A stretch of 64,000 nt of DNA from Paenibacillus spongiae (GCF_024734895.1 NZ_CP091430.1:3118501-3182500); one strand, 5' to 3'. Positions 45,462 through 54,548 are shown, numbered from the stretch's first letter. The notes: a model not told the origin generated them from the sequence alone. Translations and numbers: made by a program.

Positions 45462-46286
45462 GTGGAGTTTTTGAACGAAAGATTGCAAGACGGCAGTTTT
45501 AGAGAGCATCATAGACAGGCGATTCTGAACTTGGTTGACCGCATACAGAGCGACTCCGATTTCTTGGCTGTCATTATTTCGGGTTCGGTGGCCAAAGGGA
45601 TTGCGCGCGAGGATTCCGATGTGGATTGTTACTTGGTCGTGACGGACGAAGTCTTCCGGAAACGCCAGCAAGAGGACAATTTGTTCTACTATACGACAGA
45701 GGGCTGCGATTATCCGGGCGGTTATTATGACGGCAAAATCATTACCTTCGATTTCGTTCGGGCGGCGGCTGAACGGGGCAGCGAGCCCACACGAGCTTCA
45801 TTCGAAGGCGCATTCGTCGCCTTCTCCCGTATACCGGAGCTAAGCGGGTTCGTGAGCCGCATTCCCGTGTATCCGGAGCATCAGCGGACGAGAAACTTCG
45901 AGGATTTCTATGCTCAAGTAGATCTATACGGGGGATATTTTGCAGAACGGGCATTAACGCTGGACAACAGCTATTTACTGTCTCAAGCGGTCAGCCAAGT
46001 TGCGCTGTTCGGCGGAAGGTTGATCCTAGCTTATAACCGGATTTTATTCCCCTGCCACAAGTCGTTGATGCAGACGCTGGAGAAAACGCCGGAGAAACCG
46101 GAAGCTTATATGGACCTGATGAAGGCCATGCTTGCCAATCCGACGTTGGAAACCATCCGTGCGTTTACAGAATGCATCAAGTCCTTCCATGATTGGGGAC
46201 TTACGCCGGGCCAAGCGTTGAGCCGCTTCGTTGAGAATAATGAATGGAACTGGATGGAGCATGAACCGCCGTTAAGCGACCGGTAA
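45462..46286 (+). CDS. Nucleotidyltransferase-fold protein
   Basis: 274-residue cytosolic protein with an N-terminal polymerase-beta-type nucleotidyltransferase domain: the motif VIISGSVAKGIAREDSDVDC gives GS plus DxD metal ligands. The rest is helical. This group contains aminoglycoside nucleotidyltransferases and many proteins of unknown role; nothing here marks a true resistance enzyme. The first start is the GTG at 45462; a TTG at 45471 is a possible alternative. It appears to be a single-gene unit. Confidence 0.75.
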   Translation: MEFLNERLQDGSFREHHRQAILNLVDRIQSDSDFLAVIISGSVAKGIAREDSDVDCYLVVTDEVFRKRQQEDNLFYYTTEGCDYPGGYYDGKIITFDFVRAAAERGSEPTRASFEGAFVAFSRIPELSGFVSRIPVYPEHQRTRNFEDFYAQVDLYGGYFAERALTLDNSYLLSQAVSQVALFGGRLILAYNRILFPCHKSLMQTLEKTPEKPEAYMDLMKAMLANPTLETIRAFTECIKSFHDWGLTPGQALSRFVENNEWNWMEHEPPLSDR

Positions 46287-46382
46287 GCAAGGTTTGATGG
46301 CAATGATGAGGGAGATAAGCGAGAGCTATATATGATAGTGAACATGATGCCTCTTGTACCTGGTGCGGTGCAAGGGGCTGTT

Positions 46383-46412
46383 TTGGTTTTAATACGGGTT
46401 TCGGTGTATAAT
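46383..46412 (+). promoter_or_regulatory. Probable sigma-A promoter of the 92-residue protein gene
   Basis: TTGGTT (46383-46388) and a perfect TATAAT (46407-46412) separated by 18 bases, 66 bases before the next start codon. Confidence 0.6.
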
Positions 46413-46478
46413 TAACGCTATTAAATATGCTATGTTACATTGAAGCGATAACGTTTACTCGAGCTATGGAGGGATACG

Positions 46479-46757
46479 ATGAACTGGATTGCGATACAGC
46501 CCTATTATAAAGTGGTTAGAGAAGTAATCGGCCAGGAGCAGACGACCGTCACCCAAGATCGCGAGATGTATCTGTATCATGATCGGATCATAACCCGGTA
46601 TAGGGAGTTCGGAATCGTGGACGTCTTCGATCTGTCCTACCGGAGAATGGGCAGCGGAGGCGGAATTTTCTATCTGCATACGAATCGAGGCGTGTTTTCC
46701 TATACCGTAAATACGGATCCTTCGAGCTTTATCGAAGCATTCAAAGGGTTGAAGTAA
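46479..46757 (+). CDS. Small conserved-looking protein of unknown function
   Basis: 92 residues, no signal peptide or membrane helix. GGAGGG lies 6 bases before the ATG and a good promoter lies upstream. The sequence is beta-rich with a C-terminal helix (DPSSFIEAFKGLK) and segments such as REMYLYHDRIITRYREFGIV and GGIFYLHTNRGVFSYTV, which recall small bacterial PH-like domains. No firm family call. Confidence 0.65.
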   Translation: MNWIAIQPYYKVVREVIGQEQTTVTQDREMYLYHDRIITRYREFGIVDVFDLSYRRMGSGGGIFYLHTNRGVFSYTVNTDPSSFIEAFKGLK

Positions 46758-46979
46758 GCGGCAGTAGCACCTGACGGGATTAAGGAATCCAATAAATTAG
46801 GCGTAAATTTTTTATACAGGTGATTAATAGTTAATAGTATTAATTAATGTGGCGGTAGGAGTGCTGCCTGGGACAATCGGTCTTTCTCCCAACAAGCGCA
46901 ACCTTCTCTAATCGCGCGGACTGAGCATACCGCTTCGGACAAATTTGATAAGAGTAAAATATTGCCTGGAAGGGAACCC

Positions 46980-47002
46980 TATACCACAAAATACCTGGTA
47001 TA
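46980..47002. promoter_or_regulatory. Inverted repeat before DUF2512 gene
   Basis: A perfect 7-bp inverted repeat, TATACCA-N9-TGGTATA, ends 15 bases before the DUF2512 start codon and its right arm abuts the ribosome site AAGGAG. It could be an operator or a hairpin that affects translation. No T-tract follows. Confidence 0.35.
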
Positions 47003-47017
47003 AGGAGCGAATGAAGC

Positions 47018-47365
47018 ATGTTTAAATACCTGGTGAAATGGGTGTTAAACAGTCTGATTCTGATTTTTATGCTTCAGTTTTACACGGGAATCCCGATCTG
47101 GACGGCGTTCATGGCTTCCGCCTTGTTAACCGCTATAACGTACGTCATCGGCGATCGGCTCGTCCTCAGAGAGTATAACAATACCGCCGCCACGTTAACG
47201 GACGGATTGGTGACACTGCTCTTCCTCTACATGGCCGAGGTATGGTTCGCTTGGGGATTGTCGAACGGCAATATTTTATTTATCTCGGCTGTCGTTGCGG
47301 TAGGAGAGGCTTTCCTGCACCGGTATATTTTTCAGGATGAACTTAAAGGAGCCTATAAGCCCTGA
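47018..47365 (+). CDS. DUF2512 family membrane protein (YndM-like)
   Basis: 115-residue membrane protein with four hydrophobic segments (LVKWVLNSLILIFMLQFYTG, WTAFMASALLTAITYVIG, LVTLLFLYMAEVWFAWGL, ILFISAVVAVGEAFLHRYIF). The YVIGDRLVL motif after the second helix is typical of DUF2512/YndM proteins of Bacillales. Function unknown; in Bacillus these genes are often stress or sporulation controlled. The start follows AAGGAG by 9 bases. A terminator follows. Confidence 0.82.
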   Translation: MFKYLVKWVLNSLILIFMLQFYTGIPIWTAFMASALLTAITYVIGDRLVLREYNNTAATLTDGLVTLLFLYMAEVWFAWGLSNGNILFISAVVAVGEAFLHRYIFQDELKGAYKP

Positions 47366-47371
47366 GATAAG

Positions 47372-47408
47372 GGGGAGCTGCCGCTTAAGAAGCAGCTCTC
47401 CTTTTTCA
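47372..47408 (+). terminator. Terminator of DUF2512 gene
   Basis: A 10-bp stem (GGGGAGCTGC / GCAGCTCTCC, one wobble) with a 10-base loop followed by TTTTTC. Confidence 0.88.
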
Positions 47409-47427
47409 TGTTCTCGCAAAGCATGAA

Positions 47428-47940
47428 CTAAACGTTTTGCCCCTCGTACCAGAAAAGCGCATATTCGGTCATAACGGATGCATAGCTCATTTGGCGCAGC
47501 ATAGCCGTAATATTTCCCCGATGGTAGGTACCATGATTCACAATTTGCAGGACGATTTCGGCTAAGCTTGTTTCGCGTATACCGGCATATGGATTATTTA
47601 GTGTGATTAATTGTTCCATGTTCTCTTGTCGATGCAGGGTGGATTTGAACTGTCTGGATAGGTCGGTGTATAGGTTTTCGATATCGTCAAGGGGCAATGA
47701 TTCGGTCTGTGCGGTTATTTGGCGGGCTGATTCCATCGCAACCATCATGCTGTGGCCGCGGAGAATGTCCAGCCAGGTGCGGTCGGCCAAGTAGATGTGC
47801 GCGATCGCCTTCGAGATCGTGGGAAACACGCTTTGAAGCTCCTGCGTGTATACTTCCTGAGGCAGTTCCTTTAACCGGTTGATCAGCGTCTGGTTCGCCC
47901 AGACATGGTAATCATACATTCGCAAAGCGTAATGAGTCAT
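47428..47940 (-). CDS. DinB family protein
   Basis: 170-residue four-helix-bundle protein of the DinB/YfiT-like superfamily. The three metal-ligand histidines can be placed: KAIAHIYLADRTWLD for the first and IVNHGTYHRGNITAML for the other two. MYDYHVWANQTLINRLKELP is the usual first helix. Members are metal-dependent thiol transferases or stress proteins; the substrate here is unknown. The start has GGAGGTT 9 bases upstream. Confidence 0.88.
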   Translation of the reverse strand: MTHYALRMYDYHVWANQTLINRLKELPQEVYTQELQSVFPTISKAIAHIYLADRTWLDILRGHSMMVAMESARQITAQTESLPLDDIENLYTDLSRQFKSTLHRQENMEQLITLNNPYAGIRETSLAEIVLQIVNHGTYHRGNITAMLRQMSYASVMTEYALFWYEGQNV

Positions 47941-48136
47941 TGTTCATAACCTCCTGATTGATATGTAACGCACGCGCTGGCAGATGGTACATCCGATTTG
48001 CTGATCCTCTCATACCAAACAATCTATTCTAATGAGTTATCATGCTTTAATCATATGCCAACCTCCCTGACAACAGGGTGTCAGTATATTTCATGCTAGA
48101 TAAATAAAGTTGAAGAGTGTCATTCAATCAAAGAAC
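47941..48136. other. Gene-free stretch between DinB gene and bla promoter
   Basis: The full DinB to beta-lactamase gap is 329 bases. The first 196 hold the DinB promoter, not clearly recognisable, and a small imperfect repeat near 48060-48085 (CTCCCTGACAACAGGGTGTCAG). The rest is the bla control region. Confidence 0.4.
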
Positions 48137-48165
48137 TTGACATTGTTAGACTACAAATGTAGTAT
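48137..48165 (+). promoter_or_regulatory. Promoter of the beta-lactam resistance operon with BlaI operator 1
   Basis: A perfect -35 box TTGACA (48137-48142), 17-base spacer and -10 box TAGTAT (48160-48165). The palindrome CTACAAATGTAG (48151-48162) fits the BlaI/MecI operator core TACANNTGTA and overlaps the -10 box, so bound repressor would block RNA polymerase. Confidence 0.9.
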
Positions 48166-48174
48166 GGACTAACG

Positions 48175-48190
48175 GATTACATATGTAATC
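48175..48190 (+). promoter_or_regulatory. BlaI operator 2
   Basis: A perfect 16-base palindrome, GATTACATATGTAATC, with the TACANNTGTA core of BlaI/MecI sites, 25 bases downstream of operator 1 (centre to centre) in the early transcribed region. Two spaced dyads are the norm for bla and mec control regions. Confidence 0.9.
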
Positions 48191-48269
48191 TATTCGTGAA
48201 ATAAGGAGGGTAGTCTAAAGAAGTGCCTGCATTTGTATTTTTAACATCATGTGAAAGGGGGATTGTATT

Positions 48270-49217
48270 TTGAAAACCATAGGTGGATTTATATTTCGAA
48301 CGAACAAGATAAAATATATCGTATCAATCTTTTTGATCGCTATTCTGCTGCTAACCGGTTGCGCACAGACTGGAATGCCAACGGCTGACGTCCAGAACAA
48401 AGAGACGTCGCCGACGGCTGAATCGGCCGTGACCGATCAAGCGTTTAAACAACTAGAGAATGAATTCGACGCCAGGCTCGGCGTTTTCGCAATAGACACT
48501 GGAACGGGGCGAACGATCGCTTATCGGCCTGATGAGCGGTTCGCTTATGCGTCTACATTCAAGGCTTTGGCAGCAGGCGCTGTGTTACAGAAAAGTTCTA
48601 TCGAGGAACTCGACAAAATCATTGCATATTCCATTGACGACTTGGTTACATATTCGCCCATCACTGAAAAGCATGTATCGACCGGGATGACGCTAAGGGA
48701 AGTAAGTGAAGCTGCGGTTCGCTATAGCGATAACACGGCGGGCAATCTGTTGCTCAAAAAGTTGGGGGGCCCCGCCGGCTTCGAAACGATTCTGAAGCAA
48801 ATCGGAGATAACGTCACCCAAGCGGAGCGCTACGAGACTGAGCTGAACGAAGCCGTCCCTGGAGACGACCGTGATTCAAGCACGCCGAAGGCTCTTGCCG
48901 CTTCGCTCCACGCTTTTGCAGTCGGAGATGCGCTTCCGGCAAATAAACGTGCGATTCTCACGGACTGGATGCAAGGAAACGCAACGGGTGACGAACTGAT
49001 TCGCGCGGGCGTACCGGATGGCTGGGCAGTCGGCGATAAGTCCGGCGCCGGGAAATATGGAACGCGGAATGACATTGGCATCGTTTGGCCTCCGAATGGC
49101 GATCCCATCGCCATGGCGATATTATCCAGCCGCGATACACAGGATGCCGACTATGACAACTCGCTCATCGCGCAGGCAGCCAAAGTCACATTGGACGCCT
49201 TAATGCGAGAGCCGTGA
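48270..49217 (+). CDS. Class A beta-lactamase (lipoprotein)
   Basis: 315-residue serine beta-lactamase that hydrolyses penicillin-type drugs. The signal peptide ends in the lipobox LLTGC, so it is a membrane-anchored exoenzyme like the lipoprotein form of Bacillus penicillinases. Active-site motifs are all present: STFK (S95; Ambler S70-x-x-K73), YSDN (S130-D-N), ETELNEA (E166 region) and DKSGAG (K234-S/T-G). K-S-G instead of the more common K-T-G is an accepted variant. It starts at TTG with AAGGGGG 8 bases upstream and is directly controlled by the two BlaI operators. A terminator separates it from the downstream PBP gene, so read-through would be needed for coupled expression. Confidence 0.93.
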   Translation: MKTIGGFIFRTNKIKYIVSIFLIAILLLTGCAQTGMPTADVQNKETSPTAESAVTDQAFKQLENEFDARLGVFAIDTGTGRTIAYRPDERFAYASTFKALAAGAVLQKSSIEELDKIIAYSIDDLVTYSPITEKHVSTGMTLREVSEAAVRYSDNTAGNLLLKKLGGPAGFETILKQIGDNVTQAERYETELNEAVPGDDRDSSTPKALAASLHAFAVGDALPANKRAILTDWMQGNATGDELIRAGVPDGWAVGDKSGAGKYGTRNDIGIVWPPNGDPIAMAILSSRDTQDADYDNSLIAQAAKVTLDALMREP

Positions 49218-49242
49218 ACGCCTCGTCACGGTGATTACAGTA

Positions 49243-49292
49243 AAGGCTCGCAAATTCCTTAAACGAAGTTAGCGAGCCTTCATTTGTTTCCA
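49243..49292 (+). terminator. Terminator between beta-lactamase and PBP genes
   Basis: A 9-bp perfect stem (AAGGCTCGC / GCGAGCCTT) with a 20-base loop followed by CATTTGTTTCC. It may only partly stop transcription, which would set the ratio of beta-lactamase to the downstream proteins. Confidence 0.75.
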
Positions 49293-49313
49293 TTCAAGAA
49301 GAAGAGGTGTCTT

Positions 49314-51338
49314 ATGAAGAACGTGCTTTTTTTCATCTGCCTTTTATTATTCCTATTTATCCTGCCGGGATGCAAAGAGGAGAATCTTAAACCGGAGAAC
49401 GTCTTCGCAAGCTATATCGGATATTGGCAACAAGGACGCTACGAACAAATGTACGAACTGATATCCGAATCTGCTAAAGTCGCTATTACGAAGGAGGAGT
49501 TCGTCACTCGTTACCGCTCCATTTACGAAGGGATCGAAATGAGCAACCTCACCGTTGCCGCCGTTCCTCACGTCGACGAAGGCAAAGGTGGCGCGTCGGA
49601 CATCAAGAAGTTCCCTTACCATCTCAAGATGGATACCGCGGCAGGACCAATCAATGTCGACGGCGCCATGCAAATCGTAAAGAACAAAGAAACGAATCAG
49701 GAATGGAAAGTTGCATGGAAGCCCTCCCTGCTATTCCCGTCGATGGACGAAGGGGATAAGGTGAATGTTCGTACACTGAAGGCGAAAAGGGGGAGCATCT
49801 ATGACCGTGTTGGCCGGGAACTTGCCGCGAACGGCAGTATCGAAGTGCTTGGAATCGTTCCGGGCCAGCTGGGGGATGCCAGGGAGGAAACAATCGCCAA
49901 GCTCGCAGAGAGACTTGCGGTTCCGGAGTCGTTTATTCAGGAAAAACTCGATGTTCCTTGGGGCAAGGATAATGTGTTCGTACCCATCGTCAATATATCG
50001 GAAGAACGGCTAGAACTTGATTTCAGCGATTTACAGGGGGTAACGAAAAGAGAGAAAAGCGCAAGGATATACCCATATGAAGAAGCCGCCGCACATTTGA
50101 CCGGCTATATTCGACAAGTTACTTCTGAAGATATCGAAAAGCATCCAGAAAAACGGTTCGACCCCAACGATGTTGTCGGGAAAGCGGGAATGGAGCTCAT
50201 TTACGACGAGCGATTACGAGGGCGGGACGGCAAACAAATCGCGATTGTCAAGATAGACGGGCAGGAGAAAGAAACGCTTGCAAAGATCGAGCCGGTGAAC
50301 GGAGGGGACATCCATACGACGATCGACGCGCAGCTCCAGGATTCAATTTATCGAGCATTGGAGGAAGATGTGGGAACAAGCGTGGCTATTCACCCTCGGA
50401 CGGGCGAAATTTTTGCGTTAGTCAGCAGTCCAGCTTATGATCCTAACCTGTTTATTCAGGGGTTATCTTCGGAACAATGGAAATCGTGGAATGAAGACCC
50501 CAAGAAGCCGCTGTTAAATCGTTTTACAAAACTGTACGCACCCGGTTCCGTTTTTAAACCGATCACCGCCTCTATCGGATTACAAGTTGGAGTAAGCTCG
50601 GTTGACGAAATCAAAACCATCGATGGATTGCGGTGGGCGAAAGATGAAAGCTGGGGCAGCTATTATGTAAAACGGGTGAGGGATGTTCCCGTCGAGAGCC
50701 TCATGGACGCCATCGTAAACTCGGACAATATTTATTTGGCTCAAGAAGCAATCGAAATGGGTGTAGACATTTTCAGCAGGGAGGCAGGGAAATTCGGGTT
50801 TGGAAAGCCCTTGCCGATCGCATACCCGTTTCCGCAAGCCAGTTTATCGAATAACGGTATAACGAGTGAAATCTTGTTGGCCGATTCCGCCTATGGACAA
50901 GGAGAAGTCGCTATGAGTCCCCTGCACCTGGCCTTATCCTATACTCCGTTTATCAATGGAGGGGAACTGATAACACCCGTAATGGAGCTTATGGACGACG
51001 AGAAGCCTCAAGGGGAACCATGGGGAGACCCGGTTCTGGCTCCGGAAACTGCTGAAGCGATAAATCGCATGCTGCTTGAGGTTGTCGAAAATCCGAGGGG
51101 CACAGGACGCGGGGCGTATATAAAAGGCAGCAGGATTGCGGGGAAAACCGGCACCGCGGAGTTGAAGAGAAGCAAAGAAGAGAAAGGTCAAGAGAACGGT
51201 TGGTTCGTCGCTTATGATGCGGAACGCGCTGATTTATTGATGGCCATCATGATCGAGGATGTGCAGAATCGCGGCGGGAGCGCTTATGTCGTACGCAAAA
51301 CCGCACCTGTTCTCAGAGCGTACATGGATGGCCGATGA
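49314..51338 (+). CDS. MecA-like class B penicillin-binding protein (lipoprotein)
   Basis: 674-residue cell-wall transpeptidase. The ATG at 49314 has AGAGGTG 6 bases upstream and starts a lipoprotein signal (lipobox ILPGC); the longer frame to 49284 has no site. Domains in order: NTF2-like MecA_N (~25-140, FASYIGYWQQGRYEQMYELI), PBP dimerisation domain (~150-310, KRGSIYDRVGRELA), transpeptidase (~335-670). Active-site motifs are GSVFKP (S412), SDN (S470) and GKTGTAE (K611). The MecA_N domain is the mark of PBP2a-type enzymes with low beta-lactam affinity and of Bacillus PbpC/PBP3 relatives. Lying between a beta-lactamase and blaR1-blaI, it is probably an inducible drug-resistant transpeptidase. 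Confidence 0.9.
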   Translation: MKNVLFFICLLLFLFILPGCKEENLKPENVFASYIGYWQQGRYEQMYELISESAKVAITKEEFVTRYRSIYEGIEMSNLTVAAVPHVDEGKGGASDIKKFPYHLKMDTAAGPINVDGAMQIVKNKETNQEWKVAWKPSLLFPSMDEGDKVNVRTLKAKRGSIYDRVGRELAANGSIEVLGIVPGQLGDAREETIAKLAERLAVPESFIQEKLDVPWGKDNVFVPIVNISEERLELDFSDLQGVTKREKSARIYPYEEAAAHLTGYIRQVTSEDIEKHPEKRFDPNDVVGKAGMELIYDERLRGRDGKQIAIVKIDGQEKETLAKIEPVNGGDIHTTIDAQLQDSIYRALEEDVGTSVAIHPRTGEIFALVSSPAYDPNLFIQGLSSEQWKSWNEDPKKPLLNRFTKLYAPGSVFKPITASIGLQVGVSSVDEIKTIDGLRWAKDESWGSYYVKRVRDVPVESLMDAIVNSDNIYLAQEAIEMGVDIFSREAGKFGFGKPLPIAYPFPQASLSNNGITSEILLADSAYGQGEVAMSPLHLALSYTPFINGGELITPVMELMDDEKPQGEPWGDPVLAPETAEAINRMLLEVVENPRGTGRGAYIKGSRIAGKTGTAELKRSKEEKGQENGWFVAYDAERADLLMAIMIEDVQNRGGSAYVVRKTAPVLRAYMDGR

Positions 51339-51339
51339 A

Positions 51340-51349
51340 TACAACTGTC
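51340..51349 (+). promoter_or_regulatory. Degenerate BlaI-like half-palindrome before blaR1
   Basis: TACAACTGTC, one base off the BlaI core TACANNTGTA, lies 76 bases before the blaR1 start. No clear promoter overlaps it. Could be a weak third operator or chance. Confidence 0.25.
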
Positions 51350-51424
51350 TAGATTGATAAATCAATATAGAAATGCGATAGTTAGTAGTATGTTTGTAAA
51401 GGTTGAAGGAGGGAAATAGACAGC

Positions 51425-53197
51425 ATGTTTTTTTCTATGTTTGTTATAAGCTTCATTGTTTCTTCTTTTTCAGCCGTTGGTATTATGCTAATCAAAGCAA
51501 TCTTCCGAAAGCAGCTTACTGTAAAATGGCACTATAACTTATGGTTTTTATTGATGGTGGCATTAACGCTGCCGTTTGTCCCGAGCCGTTTTTTTTATTT
51601 CGGAACGGCTTTTACCGGATTCGACGTAAGTGGATACAGCGGAACAGGCGTTTCCGTAACCGGCTCATGGACTCAAGAACCTGGAAATGCGAATTGGCTG
51701 CAGGACTTTACGATTTCGGTAAATGACTCAACACCACCATTTCTGCAGATAATTACAATTATCGTTTGGTTGGCCGGAGTATTCGCTTTTGCAATTGTAA
51801 CCGTGCTTTCTTGGCTCAAAATCAAAGATATGAAAAATAGCTCCCGTTACTTTTTCAATAAAGAAATTTTAGACTTGTTGGAGCGGTGCAAACAGCATCT
51901 GCATATCCATAAAGATTTGATTGTCTTGGAATCGCCGCTTGTAAAATCTCCGATGGTGTTTGGTTTATTTAAGACTTATCTTGTGTTTCCGGTCCAATTT
52001 TCCGAATGGCTTTCTCGGGATGAAATAAAATATATTTTCCTGCACGAATTGAATCATTTGAAAAATAAGGATAACATAACGAATTATTGGATCGTAATGT
52101 TTCAACTCCTATATTGGTTCAACCCGCTCGTTTGGATCGCATTTAGAAAAATGAGATTGGATCGTGAAATTGCCTGCGATATCGCTGTGTTGCAATCATT
52201 GGGCCATGACTGCCATGCCGAATACGGCAATACGATTATAAACTTTGCGGACAGAGTGTCACGGCCTATGAATCTCGCGTTGGCAAGTCAACTCGTCAGT
52301 CCAAAAAGCCAAATCAAACAACGCATCAAAACGATTGCATCCTTTCGAGCAGAATCAAAACGGTTGAGAATAAAAAGTATCGCTGTTTTCTTGCTTGCAG
52401 GACTCTTGGTTTCCATTCAGATTCCATTCGTTTCAGCGATGGCCGGCGAAGATCAACGCTATTCCTTTACTGGAGAGCGTACAAGTTATGAGAATCTAAG
52501 CGCCTATTTTTCTGGTTATGAAGGATCCTTTGTATTATATGACATGCAAGCTGATCAATATCGTATATACAACGAACAGAACAGCACATGGAGGGTTTCC
52601 CCGGATTCCACTTACAAAATTTATAGTGCTTTGATTGGTTTGGAGTCCAACGCCATTGAGGCTACTAATTCTGAAATTGAATGGAGCGGCGAGAAGTATC
52701 CCTACGATGCCTGGAACAAGGAGCATAATTTGTATACGGCGATGAAGTACTCGGTAGATTGGTATTTTCAGAAGATGGAGAGCAGGATTGATCGGAAGCA
52801 TTTGCAGCAATTTGTTAAGCAAATTGATTATGGAAATGCCGATATATCCGGTGGGCCGGCGCCGTATTGGCTGGAATCTTCATTAAAGATATCTCCGGTT
52901 GAGCAAGTACTGTTATTGAAGGCATTTTATACAAACCATTTCGGATTCCAGGAAAAACATATCCAGACCGTCAAAGACGCGATTAAATTGGAAGAAAAGG
53001 ATGGCGCGCTGCTTTCCGGCAAAACAGGTACAGGCGCTGTAAATAATAAAAATACAAATGGTTGGTTTATTGGATATGTAGAGGAAAATGGGAATACCTT
53101 CATTTTTGCAACGAACATCAAAAGTGAAGATCATGCGAACGGGAGTACGGCAGCGGAACTAACATTAAAAATTTTAAGAGATAAGGGCATATATTGA
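51425..53197 (+). CDS. blaR1: BlaR1 beta-lactam sensor and signal transducer
   Basis: 590-residue membrane receptor. The N-terminal half has four membrane helices (first MFVISFIVSSFSAVGIMLIK) and a cytosolic zinc-protease domain of the M56 type with HELNHLKNKD (H207) and REIACD. After the last helix (~LLVSIQIPFVSA) comes the extracellular penicillin-sensing domain with SPDSTYKIYSALIG (S395, acylated by drug), then a late LSGKTGTG motif. Drug acylation switches on the protease, which leads to loss of BlaI. The ribosome site GGAGGG lies 11 bases upstream. The DNA is more AT-rich than flanking genes, as often seen for mobile resistance determinants. Confidence 0.95.
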   Translation: MFFSMFVISFIVSSFSAVGIMLIKAIFRKQLTVKWHYNLWFLLMVALTLPFVPSRFFYFGTAFTGFDVSGYSGTGVSVTGSWTQEPGNANWLQDFTISVNDSTPPFLQIITIIVWLAGVFAFAIVTVLSWLKIKDMKNSSRYFFNKEILDLLERCKQHLHIHKDLIVLESPLVKSPMVFGLFKTYLVFPVQFSEWLSRDEIKYIFLHELNHLKNKDNITNYWIVMFQLLYWFNPLVWIAFRKMRLDREIACDIAVLQSLGHDCHAEYGNTIINFADRVSRPMNLALASQLVSPKSQIKQRIKTIASFRAESKRLRIKSIAVFLLAGLLVSIQIPFVSAMAGEDQRYSFTGERTSYENLSAYFSGYEGSFVLYDMQADQYRIYNEQNSTWRVSPDSTYKIYSALIGLESNAIEATNSEIEWSGEKYPYDAWNKEHNLYTAMKYSVDWYFQKMESRIDRKHLQQFVKQIDYGNADISGGPAPYWLESSLKISPVEQVLLLKAFYTNHFGFQEKHIQTVKDAIKLEEKDGALLSGKTGTGAVNNKNTNGWFIGYVEENGNTFIFATNIKSEDHANGSTAAELTLKILRDKGIY

Positions 53198-53209
53198 GGG
53201 GATGATGGA

Positions 53210-53599
53210 ATGTCTAAACAAGTGCCAAGAATTTCGGAAGCAGAGTGGGAAGTCATGAATGTGCTTTGGGAAAAGGCTCCACAAACGGCTAACGAAGTTA
53301 TTCGCTCCTTGCAGGGGAAGACAGATTGGAATCCTAAGACGATCCGCACTCTACTGGATCGTCTGGTCAAAAAACAGGTTGTCGGCGTCAAACAGGATGG
53401 GCGGGTTTATACCTTCTTTCCTTTATACACGCAAAGCGAATGCCAACTCGCCGAGGCCCAGTCTTTTCTTAAACGAATTTATGCCGGGACGATCAATACA
53501 ATGCTGGTTCAGTTTTTCGAAGAGCAATCCCTAACCGACGAGGAGATCAAAGAACTGCGTTCCATTTTGCATGAGAAATCCGATAAGAAAAAACGATAA
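53210..53599 (+). CDS. blaI: BlaI-family repressor
   Basis: 129-residue winged-helix repressor. The DNA-binding domain (~1-80) is clear: ISEAEWEVMNVLWEKAPQTA, WNPKTIRTLLDRLVKKQVV and the wing DGRVYTFFPLYTQ. The helical dimerisation tail has the segment NTMLVQFFEEQSLTDEE, where BlaI proteins are cut during induction. It starts 12 bases after the blaR1 stop, the usual pair, though the order blaR1 then blaI with both downstream of, and on the same strand as, the beta-lactamase differs from the divergent staphylococcal layout. It should bind the two operators at 48151-48190. Confidence 0.95.
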   Translation: MSKQVPRISEAEWEVMNVLWEKAPQTANEVIRSLQGKTDWNPKTIRTLLDRLVKKQVVGVKQDGRVYTFFPLYTQSECQLAEAQSFLKRIYAGTINTMLVQFFEEQSLTDEEIKELRSILHEKSDKKKR

Positions 53600-53625
53600 T
53601 GCCAAACGCAGCTTGCATTTAAGTG

Positions 53626-53664
53626 AGCTACAGGAAAGTAACTTTCTTGTAGCTTTTATTTTTT
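53626..53664 (+). terminator. Terminator of the bla operon
   Basis: A 14-bp near-perfect stem (AGCTACAGGAAAGT / AACTTTCTTGTAGCT, one wobble) followed by TTTATTTTTTAT. Confidence 0.93.
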
Positions 53665-54134
53665 ATATAGGAACGTTATTAAATATCTCGAACCGTTGTA
53701 AAGCCGTAAGATTGTGTGGATAAAGAAAGAAGTCTCCAAAGTAATCAGTAAGCTTGAAAAGGCATGAGTTTAACGCCTCGAAACTGCATTTCTGGTCTTG
53801 CTTTACATAAACCCTGGGAACGCGTGCGCTAATACCGCAAACGGCCTCGTAATGGATGGTTAGGCTGATGCGTGCGATATCGTCGACGGTTAAAGTGAGT
53901 TTGCTTGTATTCATAAATGGGAGGGAGGAAGCGGTAAAATCCCAGATCTTCATAAAACGGAGGAATGATCGATCCTATTAAAAAGCATGTACAATCATAT
54001 CTAAGTGCAATCATCATGGACGGCCTTGCAGGAAGATCAGCGAACCAGGAAAGCTGAATTATCGATGCCAAAGCTCATTTAATTGCATCTGTATCATCGA
54101 TCACTAATACCGATCACTAATAATATTGCAAAAG

Positions 54135-54160
54135 GATCCGCCGCGGCGGATCTTTTTTTA
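54135..54160 (+). terminator. Strong isolated terminator
   Basis: A perfect palindrome, GATCCGCCGCGGCGGATC, followed by TTTTTTT. No intact plus-strand gene ends nearby, so it may be left from a lost gene. Confidence 0.85.
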
Positions 54161-54548
54161 GATTGCTAACGTAACCGACAGCTTGAAGTAGCTGCTTTTA
54201 TTCATGCCCGTTATCCAAGGACTTTCTATATTATTCAAAGGTTTTCTTAAATATCGTTGTAGTTCGGGATGTCCCTTTCCCTCTGTGGCTAATGCATAAG
54301 ACATGTCGCTTCGAAAAATGTTTGGCCGTTGAAAACGGTTTATTGTGCGCCCCTCTTCCTATAATATACTTTCCTCAACATCCACAGACTAGACAGGTTG
54401 CAAGGCGTTATTTTGCGAGGGAGGAAGGAGAATAGAGTCTTTGAAAGTGCTAAACATAACTGCAAAGATCAGAAGGATTTATTAAAACGATCGGGATGTA
54501 ACGGCCAACTTTCACGAATCAGAAAAATTATAAGGGGAGGATTTCCAC

